Shown here one piece after another: positions 48,180-55,991 of a DNA stretch of 58,367 nucleotides. The position numbers and the translations under genes are program-made. The notes beneath the pieces are model-generated. The model was not told where the DNA came from and searched no databases. It saw only the letters and a program-made list of their open reading frames with translations. Within the stretch, counting starts at the first letter, position 1. Each line of letters opens with the position of its first letter. Source of the stretch: Bordetella parapertussis (GTDB taxonomy: Bacteria > Pseudomonadota > Gammaproteobacteria > Burkholderiales > SG8-41); NCBI GenBank assembly GCA_945906815.1, contig CAMDRT010000029.1, forward strand, positions 1 through 58,367. Reading direction: 5' to 3'.

Positions 48180-49163
48180 ATGGCCGCAAACGACACACTC
48201 AAATATTCCGCCGTTGAAGGCTGGGAGCAGCTGCCCAAAGGTTACGCGCATCGCGACGTGGCCGGGGTGGCGGTGGACGGCGAGGACCGCGTGTATCTGA
48301 TGTGCCGCGGCGAGCATCCGGTGATTGTGTATGACCAGAAAGGTAATTTCTTACGTTCCTGGGGCAGCGGTGATTTTACCTATCGCACGCACGGCATTTA
48401 TGTCGCGCCCAACGGCACGCTGTTTTGCACCGATGACGGCAATCATACGGTGCGGCAGTTTTCGCCCGAAGGCAAATTGCTGATGACGCTAGGCACCATG
48501 AATACGCCGTCCGACACCGGCTATGACGGTTCGACCACGCCGTCGGTTGCGCGCGCGGCGGGGCCGTTTAATCGCCCGACCAATATCGCCATCGGACTCA
48601 AGGGCGACATTTATGTGTCGGACGGCTACGGCAACGCGCGTGTGCATGTGTTCTCGCCTACCGGCCAACTCAAGCGCTCGTGGGGCACGCCGGGGCGCGG
48701 ACCGGGTCAATTTCATTTGCCGCACGGCATCGCGATAGATGCCAACGGACGCGTGTTCGTATGCGACCGCGAAAGTGACCGCATCCAGATTTTCAGTCCG
48801 GACGGCGAATATCTGGAAGAGTGGACGGACACCCAGCGCCCGACTCACGTGGTGTTCGATGCGCAGGGCCGTGCCTACGTCACCGAACTGTGGTGGCACG
48901 AGGGTGACCATTCGTTTACCCATGGTCCAATCACCAAGGCGCGTCACGCACGTCTCAGTATTTTTGATAAAGAAGGCAAGTTATTGTCGCGCCTGGGGAC
49001 GCCGGAAGCCACTGCGCCCGGCAGCTTCGCCGCGCCGCACGGACTGGCGGTCGATTCGAAGCACGACGTGTACGTGAGTGAAGTCACCTGGACCTTCGCG
49101 GTGAGCCGTGGCCGCGCCCCGGCGGATTGCCATACCTTTCAGAAGCTGACACTCACCTCTTGA
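48180..49163 (+). CDS. NHL-repeat six-bladed beta-propeller protein
   Basis: 327 residues without a signal peptide. Repeated NHL-type blades: GVAVDGEDRVYLMCRGEHPVIVYDQKGNFLRSWG, GIYVAPNGTLFCTDDGNHTVRQFSPEGKLLMTLG, GIAIDANGRVFVCDRESDRIQIFSPDGEYLEEW. The fold is shared with peptidyl-alpha-hydroxyglycine alpha-amidating lyases and SMP-30-type lactonases, so a lyase or lactonase acting on the cluster substrate is plausible. The 3' end overlaps the upstream open frame of the next Bug gene, but that gene's likely start is later. Confidence 0.82.
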   Translation: MAANDTLKYSAVEGWEQLPKGYAHRDVAGVAVDGEDRVYLMCRGEHPVIVYDQKGNFLRSWGSGDFTYRTHGIYVAPNGTLFCTDDGNHTVRQFSPEGKLLMTLGTMNTPSDTGYDGSTTPSVARAAGPFNRPTNIAIGLKGDIYVSDGYGNARVHVFSPTGQLKRSWGTPGRGPGQFHLPHGIAIDANGRVFVCDRESDRIQIFSPDGEYLEEWTDTQRPTHVVFDAQGRAYVTELWWHEGDHSFTHGPITKARHARLSIFDKEGKLLSRLGTPEATAPGSFAAPHGLAVDSKHDVYVSEVTWTFAVSRGRAPADCHTFQKLTLTS

Positions 49164-49174
49164 TTAGTCGTGCG

Positions 49175-50164
49175 ATGAACACAGTCGCTCTGCATGTGCT
49201 CTGCAAGCGGCTGGTGCTTGCGCTGCTTACGGTGACGGGGATTGTGCCCGGCGTGCAGGCGCAAGTTTGGCCGCTGCGGCCGGTGCGCGTGGTGGTGCCG
49301 TTTCCGGCGGGTGGTCCGGCGGACGTGCTGGGGCGTGTGATGTCAGCGCGGTTCACAGAAGCGCTCGGCCAGCAGTTCGTGGTGGACAATCGCTCCGGTG
49401 CCAATGGCAGCATCGGTGCGACCCTGGTTGCCAAAGCGCCGAACGACGGCTATACCATCATGTTCGGCACCACCGGCCCGCTGGCGCTGAACCCGCTCAT
49501 GTACAAGAATACGGCTTACGATCCGCAGCGTGATTTCGCGCCCGTGATCCTGTTCGGTGACGTGCCGATGATCGTCGTCGCCAACCTGGGCGCACCGGTA
49601 AAAACCCTGAACGAGGTGATGGCTCACGCGCGGGCGAATCCGGGCAAGCTCACGTTCGCTTCCCCGGGCTTCGCGTCGATGGGACATCTGGTTGCGGAAC
49701 TGATCCAGCGCAACGCCGGCGTCAAGCTTACCCATGTGCCGTACAAGGGTTCGGCGCCGGCGATGACCGAACTGCTGGGTGGCTCGGTCAATATCGCGTT
49801 CGATCTTGCAGCCGCCTACATCCAGCATATCAAGGCAGGCCGGGTGCGGGCGCTCGCCATCTCCACCGCCACGCGTTTTGCCGCATTGCCAGACGTTCCG
49901 ACTATCAGCGAGGAAGGTATTCCCGGCTATCAGGCTGCAGGCTGGTTTGGCATCGTCGGGCCAGCCGGCATGCCGCAGCAGCCGATAGCGGCATTGAACA
50001 AGCTGTCGAACGCATGGCTTGCGAGTCCCGAAGGCATCAATCGTCTGCGTGATCTGGGATCGCGCCCGATAGGTGGCACCCCTGCCGATCTTGGCACCTT
50101 CGTGCGCGCTGAAATCACCAAATGGCGGCCTATAGTTGAGCCCATCGCCGCGGCGATCGAATAG
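49175..50164 (+). CDS. Bug-family tripartite tricarboxylate receptor, copy 2
   Basis: 329 residues from ATG 49175; the ORF reaches back to 49127 inside the NHL gene but a signal peptide starts at this ATG (MNTVALHVLCKRLVLALLTV…VQAQ). Family features: WPLRPVRVVVPFPAGGPADVLGRVM, VVDNRSGANGSIGATLVAKAPNDGYTIMFGTT, THVPYKGSAPAMTELLGGSVNIAFD and LPDVPTISEEGIPGYQAAGWFG. In the MmgE–amidohydrolase cluster, it probably captures the cluster substrate in the periplasm. The last six codons form the first unit of the tandem repeat 50147–50263. Confidence 0.9.
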   Translation: MNTVALHVLCKRLVLALLTVTGIVPGVQAQVWPLRPVRVVVPFPAGGPADVLGRVMSARFTEALGQQFVVDNRSGANGSIGATLVAKAPNDGYTIMFGTTGPLALNPLMYKNTAYDPQRDFAPVILFGDVPMIVVANLGAPVKTLNEVMAHARANPGKLTFASPGFASMGHLVAELIQRNAGVKLTHVPYKGSAPAMTELLGGSVNIAFDLAAAYIQHIKAGRVRALAISTATRFAALPDVPTISEEGIPGYQAAGWFGIVGPAGMPQQPIAALNKLSNAWLASPEGINRLRDLGSRPIGGTPADLGTFVRAEITKWRPIVEPIAAAIE

Positions 50165-50263
50165 TGCTGCGGCGATCGAATAGTGCTGCAGCGATCGAAT
50201 AGTGCCGCGGCGAAAGAATAACTGCCGCGGCGAAAGAATAACTGCCGCGGCGATAAAATAGCG
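50147..50263 (+). repeat. Tandem repeat, six units of 19–20 bp
   Basis: Units at 50147–50165, 50166–50184, 50185–50203 (19 bp, GCYGCRGCGATCGAATAGT), 50204–50223 and 50224–50243 (20 bp, GCCGCGGCGAAAGAATAACT, identical) and a last degenerate unit 50244–50263. The first unit contains the end and stop codon of the Bug gene; each unit repeats GAATAG or GAATAA. No spacers, so it is not a CRISPR. Confidence 0.9.
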
Positions 50264-50294
50264 GTCGCAGCCACCCCCAGAGAAATGAGTCGTC

Positions 50295-51116
50295 ATGCAA
50301 AATGATTCTGCAGCAATCCACGACGCGCCACTCGTCGATACCCATGCCCATGTCTACACCACGGGCATGCCGTTGAGCGCCACGGCGTGGCACAAGCCGC
50401 CGCAAGACGCGACTATCGAGCAATACATAGCCACCCTCGATCAGCACGGCGTGCGTTACGCTGTGTTGGCGGCGGCAAGCCTGTATGACGATTACAACGA
50501 GTATTCGCTCGAAGCCACACGCAAGCACCCGCGGCTGCGCACCACGGCCATCGTGCGGCCGGACATCGACCCGTACATCCTGCGCATGATGAAAGCGGAT
50601 GGTGTTACCGGCGTGCGCTTGCAGTGGCGCAATGTCAAGAATCCGCCGGATATCACCACGCCCGAGTACCGCAAGTTTTTGCGCCGCGTGGCTGATCTCG
50701 ACTGGCATGTGCATCTGAATCAATCGGGAGAGTTGCTCGAAGCGCCGATCGCCGCACTGGAATCTGCCGGCGTGAAAATCGTCATTGATCATTTCGGCCA
50801 CCCGCAGCGCGGCAAAGGTATCGCGTGTGCGGGCTTTCAAGCCGTGATGCGTTCGGTGGCGCGCGGTCGCACCTGGGTCAAACTCTCCGCCGGCTATCGC
50901 ATGGAGTCACCCGAAGTCGCGGAGGCCTGCGCGCGTGAACTGGTGAAACATTGCGGCGCGGAGCGTTTACTGTGGGGCAGCGACTGGCCGTTTGCGGCAT
51001 TCGAAACTCAGGTGCGCTACAGCGACACCATCGCTGCGTTTAAAAGCTGGGTGCCCGATGCCGCGCTACGACGCATCATCGGCGGCGAATCCGCGCTCAG
51101 GTTGTATTTCAGCTAG
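50295..51116 (+). CDS. Amidohydrolase-superfamily (LigI-like) hydrolase
   Basis: 273 residues, TIM-barrel amidohydrolase_2 type. Metal-site HxH at the end of strand 1 (VDTHAHVYTTG), KIVIDHFGHP in the middle, and the catalytic Asp in LLWGSDWPFAAFE. Close in type to 2-pyrone-4,6-dicarboxylate lactonase, which hydrolyses a cyclic ester. Last gene of the 46322–51116 run. A lactone or amide intermediate is the likely substrate. Confidence 0.87.
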   Translation: MQNDSAAIHDAPLVDTHAHVYTTGMPLSATAWHKPPQDATIEQYIATLDQHGVRYAVLAAASLYDDYNEYSLEATRKHPRLRTTAIVRPDIDPYILRMMKADGVTGVRLQWRNVKNPPDITTPEYRKFLRRVADLDWHVHLNQSGELLEAPIAALESAGVKIVIDHFGHPQRGKGIACAGFQAVMRSVARGRTWVKLSAGYRMESPEVAEACARELVKHCGAERLLWGSDWPFAAFETQVRYSDTIAAFKSWVPDAALRRIIGGESALRLYFS

Positions 51117-51130
51117 CGCAATTCATGAGA

Positions 51131-51270
51131 GATTCCCTCCTTCAAGGGCAAGGGCACACTTGAAGCGGAGCAGAGGGCTAGGGTGGGGATGGGGTGGCAC
51201 TCGCGCGATATTACCCCATCCCCCTCCCAGATGCCCCCTCGCTACGCTCTCCCCCTTGAAAGGGGAGGAG
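51131..51270. repeat. Imperfect long palindrome (MITE-like)
   Basis: Outer arms TTCCCTCCTTCAAGGGCAAG and CTCCCCCTTGAAAGGGGAGG are inverted copies with a few mismatches; inner arms AGGGTGGGGATGGGGT (about 51179–51194) and ACCCCATCCCCCTCCC (about 51213–51228) also pair. The whole 140-bp unit could fold into one hairpin. This CCCTTTCAAGGGGGAG…GGGGATGGGG type is frequent between genes in Burkholderiales. The gap 51117–51393 has no gene. Confidence 0.7.
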
Positions 51271-51393
51271 TTTCGCGGGTGCCGTGCCATTGCATAAATG
51301 CCGCATAGAGTGAAGCACTACACTAGTTCAATATTGTCAATTTCAGCGCTCACCCGCATAGCGCTGAATCAGCCGCACCACGGGCCGTGCGCG

Positions 51394-52266
51394 TTATTCC
51401 ACAGGCCGTGGCGTCGGCGCTGACGCTGCTATACGCGCGTCGTCGGTGCGGGCGGGGGGCGGCGTCAGCAGCGTTACCGATTGCTGCAGTTCGCGCAGCC
51501 ACTTTGTTGGCGATGCTTGCGGGCAATCCGCCACCAATCCAGCAGGCACTGCGCCGGCGTCATAACCGGCCTGCGGCAGCAGCCGCAGGGCAACGTTGTC
51601 GGCGGCCATGCGCTGGCGTTGGCCGTAGCTTGCAATCACTGCACGCGCACTCGCGTAGGAGACCGCGCTGGAAACCGTGCTCGCGGCCGTCGCGCTGGCG
51701 GTGCTGGATGTGAGCAACGCCAGCAAGCGTGCCACGTTGAGTGCCGGCGCCAATACCGTGGCTGCCACTGAAAAAGCGATGCTGGTGGCAGCGTTTTGTT
51801 CATGGTGCCGCGATATCACGTGACCCAGCTCACGCGCCACGACAAAGGCGAGCGCGTCATCCGACAATGAAATTTCGCTCACCGGCTGCAGCACGACAAT
51901 CAGGCCGCCGGCAGTGGACGCAACACCTGCTACGCTCTTGTCGGAAACGGCGAACACAAAGCGCGGGATGCGCTGCGCGAGGCCGGGATAGCTGTGGTAG
52001 GCCGCTGCAGCCAGCTTGGCGCCGATGCGCGCGATGCGTTCCTCGAACACGGTGGGGCCGGTGCATTCCAATTCGGGGTTGTCGAAGTGGTTCTTAAGCG
52101 GGGCGGGCATAAATGCCAGCATGATTTGCAGGCTCGCTTGCGAATAGATCTCGCTCACCGGTGTGGGTGCAAGCACCGAGTCGCCACCCTCCGGGTGGGT
52201 GGAGGCGCATCCGCTCATCACCATAAAAGCGCAGCAGGCGATTAACAGGGAATGTAGGTGCTTCAT
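51394..52266 (-). CDS. M48-like lipoprotein lacking zinc-binding residues
   Basis: 290 residues from ATG 52266 (the frame is open to 52332). Lipoprotein signal: LIACCAFMVMSGC with Cys20 as the lipid site. The fold matches peptidase M48 (YSQASLQIMLAF…, FAVSDKSVAGVASTAGGLIVV, ALAFVVARELGHVISRHHEQ). The HExxH zinc motif reads RELGH (Arg145, Glu146, His149) and the second site, normally READ, reads MAAD, so two of three zinc ligands are missing. A pseudo-protease or scaffold is likely. Ends in a Thr/Pro/Ala tail. Confidence 0.8.
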   Translation of the reverse strand: MKHLHSLLIACCAFMVMSGCASTHPEGGDSVLAPTPVSEIYSQASLQIMLAFMPAPLKNHFDNPELECTGPTVFEERIARIGAKLAAAAYHSYPGLAQRIPRFVFAVSDKSVAGVASTAGGLIVVLQPVSEISLSDDALAFVVARELGHVISRHHEQNAATSIAFSVAATVLAPALNVARLLALLTSSTASATAASTVSSAVSYASARAVIASYGQRQRMAADNVALRLLPQAGYDAGAVPAGLVADCPQASPTKWLRELQQSVTLLTPPPARTDDARIAASAPTPRPVE

Positions 52267-52598
52267 GGAGGGTGAAATCGCGGGCTCAGGGTTACGCAGT
52301 CGATGCGTCAGGCAGATGTATACGGGAGCCAATTAATATACCCTTTTTCGGCGCGCGGGTGCTCATTATTTACGCAGTTGCAGACGCCTCAAAACGAAAA
52401 GAAACGCAACACTGCGTCCGCGGCGTGAGGCTAAAACGCCCAGCTCACGTTAATCGACTGAAATTTTTGTATGCCGCTATCACGTGGGTGAATCTGCGCA
52501 TGCAGCCGTATCCTTTGTTTCGAGCGGATACAATGCACGCCGGCGCCGCACGCAGTGTTGTGCAGGGGTTAATTTCAAGGTAATGGAGTATAAAAATA
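52267..52598. other. Intergenic region with inverted-repeat element
   Basis: 332 bp between the M48-like lipoprotein (minus) and a Bug gene (plus). It contains the inverted repeat described at 52404–52562 and, just before the Bug gene, GGAG 10 nt upstream of the GTG. No gene is supported. Confidence 0.5.
52404..52562. repeat. Inverted-repeat-bounded element (possible MITE remnant)
   Basis: GCAACACTGCGTCCGCGGCG at about 52406 and its imperfect reverse copy CGCCGGCGCCGCACGCAGTG at about 52538 flank some 110 bp. The arms match over more than 20 positions with small gaps. No ORF lies between them. Confidence 0.45.
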
Positions 52599-53591
52599 GT
52601 GTCTGTAAAAACAATCGCTTACGCAGCATATGCCGCTGTGCTCACGGGTGTGCTGGCCGGTGCGCTGGGTGCTGTGAGCGCCGCTGCGAACGCCCAGACC
52701 TACCCCAACCGCCCGGTGCGCACACTGGTGCCACTGGCCGCCGGCGGCGGCATGGACACTGTGACGCGATCCCTTGCGGTGAAACTCGGTGAAGCTTTCG
52801 GACATACGTTCGTCGTGGACAACCGGCCCGGCGCGGGCAGTCAGATCGCGCTCGACCTCACCTCAGCGGCTGCGCCCGACGGGCATACGCTGCTGATGAT
52901 CAGCGCGACCACGGTGGTGCATCCGCTGCTGTATCAGTCGCGTTTTGACATCGCACGTGATTTCGCGCCGATTGCGCAGGTGACCGCGCAGGGCTATGTG
53001 ATGGTGGTGCATCCATCGATAGCGGTGAAGTCAGCACTGGAATTCGCGCAATATCTCAAGGCGAATCCCGACAAAATAAATTTCAGCTCGTCGGGTATCG
53101 GCAGCCTCATTCACATGTGCGGCGAACTCTTCAAAATCGCCACCGGCACGCGCATGACGCATGTGCCATACAAGGGCATGGGTGCGGCGTATGCCGATCT
53201 GGTGGGCGGGCATGTCCAGTCGTCGTTCCCGACGATTATTTCATCGATCTCCCACATCCATTCGGGACGCCTGCGTGCACTGGCTGTCACACCCGGCAAA
53301 CGCGTGCCGGCGCTGCCGAGCGTGCCCACCTTCGCTGAAGCCGGCGTCAAAGGCGTGGTGGTGGTGAATTGGTATGGTTTGATAGCACCTTTGAAAACCC
53401 CGGCAGTCATCATTAATCGATTGGCTGCCGAGGTCAATAAAGCGATGCAATCGCCGGACATGATGAAAAGCCTGCTTGGCGAAGGCTCGGAGCCGGTAAC
53501 GGGTTCGCCCGCCGCGTTCGCCGCGCACATGAAAGCGGAGAATGAACAGTGGGCGCGCGTGGTTAAGACCGCGGGGATACGCGGGAATTAA
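52599..53591 (+). CDS. Bug-family tripartite tricarboxylate receptor, copy 3
   Basis: 330 residues from GTG 52599 (MSVKTIAYAAYAAVLTGVLAGALGA…NAQ, signal peptide ending near residue 33). YPNRPVRTLVPLAAGGGMDTVTRSLA, VVDNRPGAGSQIALDLTSAAAPDGHTLLM, THVPYKGMGAAYADLVGGHVQSSFPT and ALPSVPTFAEAGVKGVVVVNWYGL are family features. Compared with the others, 'PLAAGGGMD' replaces the usual 'PFPAGGxxD', so the ligand pocket may differ. No transporter genes nearby. Confidence 0.92.
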   Translation: MSVKTIAYAAYAAVLTGVLAGALGAVSAAANAQTYPNRPVRTLVPLAAGGGMDTVTRSLAVKLGEAFGHTFVVDNRPGAGSQIALDLTSAAAPDGHTLLMISATTVVHPLLYQSRFDIARDFAPIAQVTAQGYVMVVHPSIAVKSALEFAQYLKANPDKINFSSSGIGSLIHMCGELFKIATGTRMTHVPYKGMGAAYADLVGGHVQSSFPTIISSISHIHSGRLRALAVTPGKRVPALPSVPTFAEAGVKGVVVVNWYGLIAPLKTPAVIINRLAAEVNKAMQSPDMMKSLLGEGSEPVTGSPAAFAAHMKAENEQWARVVKTAGIRGN

Positions 53592-53623
53592 GGTGCGTGC
53601 GCAGGCGGCTCAGCCCCGTCTTA

Positions 53624-54355
53624 TCAAGCCTTTGCCGCCACCGTCAATCCGCGCACCTGGTGTTGGTCGATGGTGCGCGCTACCAGGCCGCTGGCTTTCA
53701 CGTCTTCGATGAATTCGCGCAGGTAGTGCGCGGCGGCGGGGCGGCCTTTCGGGGTGCCCGCAGCTTGTTGCACGGCGGTGAAGTTGCCATCGAGGATGCG
53801 TGAGCCGGGCAGGTTGCCTTGATCGGTGAGCAGCCGCGGACGCAGTCCGGCGAGCGCATCGAGTTTGCCGTCGACGAATTTTTTGAACGCGTTATCCGCA
53901 CCTTGCTCGCGGATGAGCTCTGCGTTTTTCAGGTTGCGCGTGAGATAAAGGTCGTAAGCGGATTTGCCCGAAATCGCAATGCGGATGCCCTTGGCGTCCA
54001 CTTCGGCAACGGTCTTGAGAGGGGATCCCGGCGGCACCAGATAGGTGGCTTCGATTTCCACATAGGCGGCGGTGAAATCGATGGCGTTGGCGCGCTGCGG
54101 CTCCGCACCGAGAAAGCCCACATCCCACTTGTTCTTGTCAGCATCGTCGGCAAGCAAGCCCGGATTAGGATAGGGCACCAGTTCGACATCCACCCCGAGA
54201 CGTTTGCCCAGTTCGCGGCCGAGGTCGGGCGCCAGTCCGATCGGCGCGCCCGCGGCATCCTTCGCAGTCAGTAAAAAGTTGCTCATGTTGAGGCCGACAC
54301 GCAGCTTGCTGGTGGGGGTGAATTCGGTGCGGGCGGCGGCGGAGGGGGTGGTCAT
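53624..54355 (-). CDS. Solute-binding protein (family 3) without signal peptide
   Basis: 243 residues of the amino-acid/opine-type periplasmic binding protein fold: LRVGLNMSNFLL, GLAPDLGRELGKRLGVDVELVPYPN, WDVGFLGAEPQRANAIDFTAAYVEIEATYLVPPGSPL, VDAKGIRIAISGKSAYDLYLTR. The ATG at 54355 has AAGG 8 nt upstream, yet the product begins MTTPSAAARTEF with no hydrophobic signal. It may act in the cytoplasm, be exported by another route, or be a stand-alone sensor. No ABC permease or ATPase genes adjoin it. Confidence 0.85.
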   Translation of the reverse strand: MTTPSAAARTEFTPTSKLRVGLNMSNFLLTAKDAAGAPIGLAPDLGRELGKRLGVDVELVPYPNPGLLADDADKNKWDVGFLGAEPQRANAIDFTAAYVEIEATYLVPPGSPLKTVAEVDAKGIRIAISGKSAYDLYLTRNLKNAELIREQGADNAFKKFVDGKLDALAGLRPRLLTDQGNLPGSRILDGNFTAVQQAAGTPKGRPAAAHYLREFIEDVKASGLVARTIDQHQVRGLTVAAKA

Positions 54356-54409
54356 GGTGGTGGCCTTTGGCGTTGAGGATTTTTAGATAGGATCGATTCT
54401 TGCACTAGC

Positions 54410-54604
54410 CTAGCGCTTGCCCAGCAACTGCGCGATTCTAGCGGCGTCTTCCAGTTTATCCAAACCGAGCATCGCATCGCGCAGTTGTTCGACCTGTGAT
54501 TGGGGCAGCGCCTTAATCGCCAGCTGCTCGAATGGATCCACGATATCGGCTTCACTGGCGAATTTGTATTCGCTGCCGCGGGTGGATTCGACTGTGCGTT
54601 CCAT
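54410..54604 (-). CDS. Small hypothetical protein
   Basis: A 64-residue frame from ATG 54604: MERTVESTRGSEYKFASEAD, then a helical stretch rich in Leu/Gln/Asp ending ARIAQLLGKR. Codon composition resembles real genes and it lies 54 bp before the signal-less binding protein on the same strand, perhaps in an operon. No domain recognised and no good ribosome-binding site, so it remains tentative. Confidence 0.35.
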   Translation of the reverse strand: MERTVESTRGSEYKFASEADIVDPFEQLAIKALPQSQVEQLRDAMLGLDKLEDAARIAQLLGKR

Positions 54605-54910
54605 ACGTGTGCCGTCATTTCGCGCCGAAGGCTGTTTCGGCCTGCATGTCGCGTATAGCGTCGAGCGTGGTGTGGTTGCTGCCCACGCACGCATCTTCAT
54701 GTGCAGGAGACAGTAGCGCGGAAGAAGGCCATGGCTTTTCATGGCCGTATTCCGGGGAAGTGAAGGTGCTTGAGCCGGCAGGCTTTCGATGCACGGTGCT
54801 TCCTCCCGGGCTACGGGAGATGTGTGCGTAGATTAGGTGTAATGGAAGTGTGATGGATTTTACGCTGCCCAAGCTGTGCGCCGCAGTCATCGTGCTCAAT
54901 CCGCGATTGA

Positions 54911-54941
54911 GTTCCGCCATTGATTGTTCCACAATCGGAAC
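54911..54941. promoter_or_regulatory. Nested palindrome, possible operator upstream of Bug copy 4
   Basis: GATTGT (54922–54927) and ACAATC (54931–54936) form a perfect inverted repeat around TCC, and GTTCC (54911–54915) with GGAAC (54937–54941) encloses them. The 13-bp core ATTGTTCCACAAT has the T-N11-A shape of a LysR-type site. It lies about 40–65 bp before the ATG at 54977. The rest of the gap 54605–54976 holds no supported gene. Confidence 0.35.
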
Positions 54942-54976
54942 GTTTGCATCTCTTTCCAACGATTAAGGCATGGCAT

Positions 54977-55951
54977 ATGACTACAAGTATTAAATGGCGG
55001 GCAGCGGCAGCGGGCATGGCATTGGCGTTGGCGCCAGTTATGGTCTGCGCACAAGGCTATCCTTCGAAGCAACTGCGCATCGTGGTGGCGTTTCCGCCGG
55101 GCGGACCGATCGACATCGTTGCGCGCATGATCAGCGCGAAGTTTAGCGAGGCGATGGGTCAATCCGTGGTCATCGATAACCGTGGCGGCGCAGGCGGCAC
55201 CATTGGTGTGGACCATGTCGCCAAGTCGCCGCCCGATGGTTATTCGATGGTGCTGTCGAGCACCGCGCTGGGCATCTATCCGCATGTTTTTTTGAAACTG
55301 CCGTTTGACGCGCTGCGTGATCTGGCGCCGGTGTCGATGGTGACCACCACGCCGGAACTGATAGTGGTGCATCCCTCATTGCCGGTGAAGAATGTGCAAG
55401 AACTGATAGCACTGGCAAAATCGCGGCCCGGCCAGATCAATGCCGCGTCCACCGGCAACGGCGGTCTGCCGCACCTGGTGCTGGAACTGTTCAAGACCGA
55501 AACCAAAACAGATATCGTGCATGTGCCCTATGGCGGCGCTGCGCCCGCGGTCACCAACACGCTCGGCGGCCACACCCAGATGCTGATCGCCGATCTGCCG
55601 GTGCTGCTGCCGCATGTGCAAAGCGGCAAGCTGCGACCCCTGGCCATCACGGTGGCGAAGCGCTCTTCATTGCTGCCCGACCTGCCGTCGATGGCGGAGC
55701 AGGGCGTGCCCAAGGTCGATGCGTCGAACTGGTACGGCATCCTGGTGGCCGCCAAGACGCCGCGCGACATCGTGGAGCGGATCAATGCGGGCGTGCACAA
55801 AGCGCTGACCGACAAGGATCTGCGCGAACGTCTCACCGTGCGCGGCGCGGAACCCGCGCCGGGCACGCCCGAGCAACTGGCAGCGCAGCTTAAGAACGAT
55901 TACAACAAGTGGGGCCCGATCGTGAGGGCGGCGGGGGTCAAGCTGGATTGA
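54977..55951 (+). CDS. Bug-family tripartite tricarboxylate receptor, copy 4
   Basis: 324 residues from ATG 54977 (AAGG 8 nt upstream), starting MTTSIKWRAAAAGMALALAP…VCAQ, a clear signal peptide; the ORF is open to 54920. Family features: YPSKQLRIVVAFPPGGPIDIVARMISAKF, VVIDNRGGAGGTIGVDHVAKSPPDGYSMVL, VHVPYGGAAPAVTNTLGGHTQMLIADLPVLLPH and LPDLPSMAEQGVPKVDASNWYG. Ligand unknown; no membrane partners nearby. Confidence 0.92.
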   Translation: MTTSIKWRAAAAGMALALAPVMVCAQGYPSKQLRIVVAFPPGGPIDIVARMISAKFSEAMGQSVVIDNRGGAGGTIGVDHVAKSPPDGYSMVLSSTALGIYPHVFLKLPFDALRDLAPVSMVTTTPELIVVHPSLPVKNVQELIALAKSRPGQINAASTGNGGLPHLVLELFKTETKTDIVHVPYGGAAPAVTNTLGGHTQMLIADLPVLLPHVQSGKLRPLAITVAKRSSLLPDLPSMAEQGVPKVDASNWYGILVAAKTPRDIVERINAGVHKALTDKDLRERLTVRGAEPAPGTPEQLAAQLKNDYNKWGPIVRAAGVKLD

Positions 55952-55991
55952 AGCTACTGCATGCCAGCGAGCATTGCGCCCGGTAACAGCG

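Noticed and set aside
50147..50263. Possible CRISPR array
   Set aside because: Units are contiguous 19–20 bp tandem copies with no unique spacers and no cas genes nearby.
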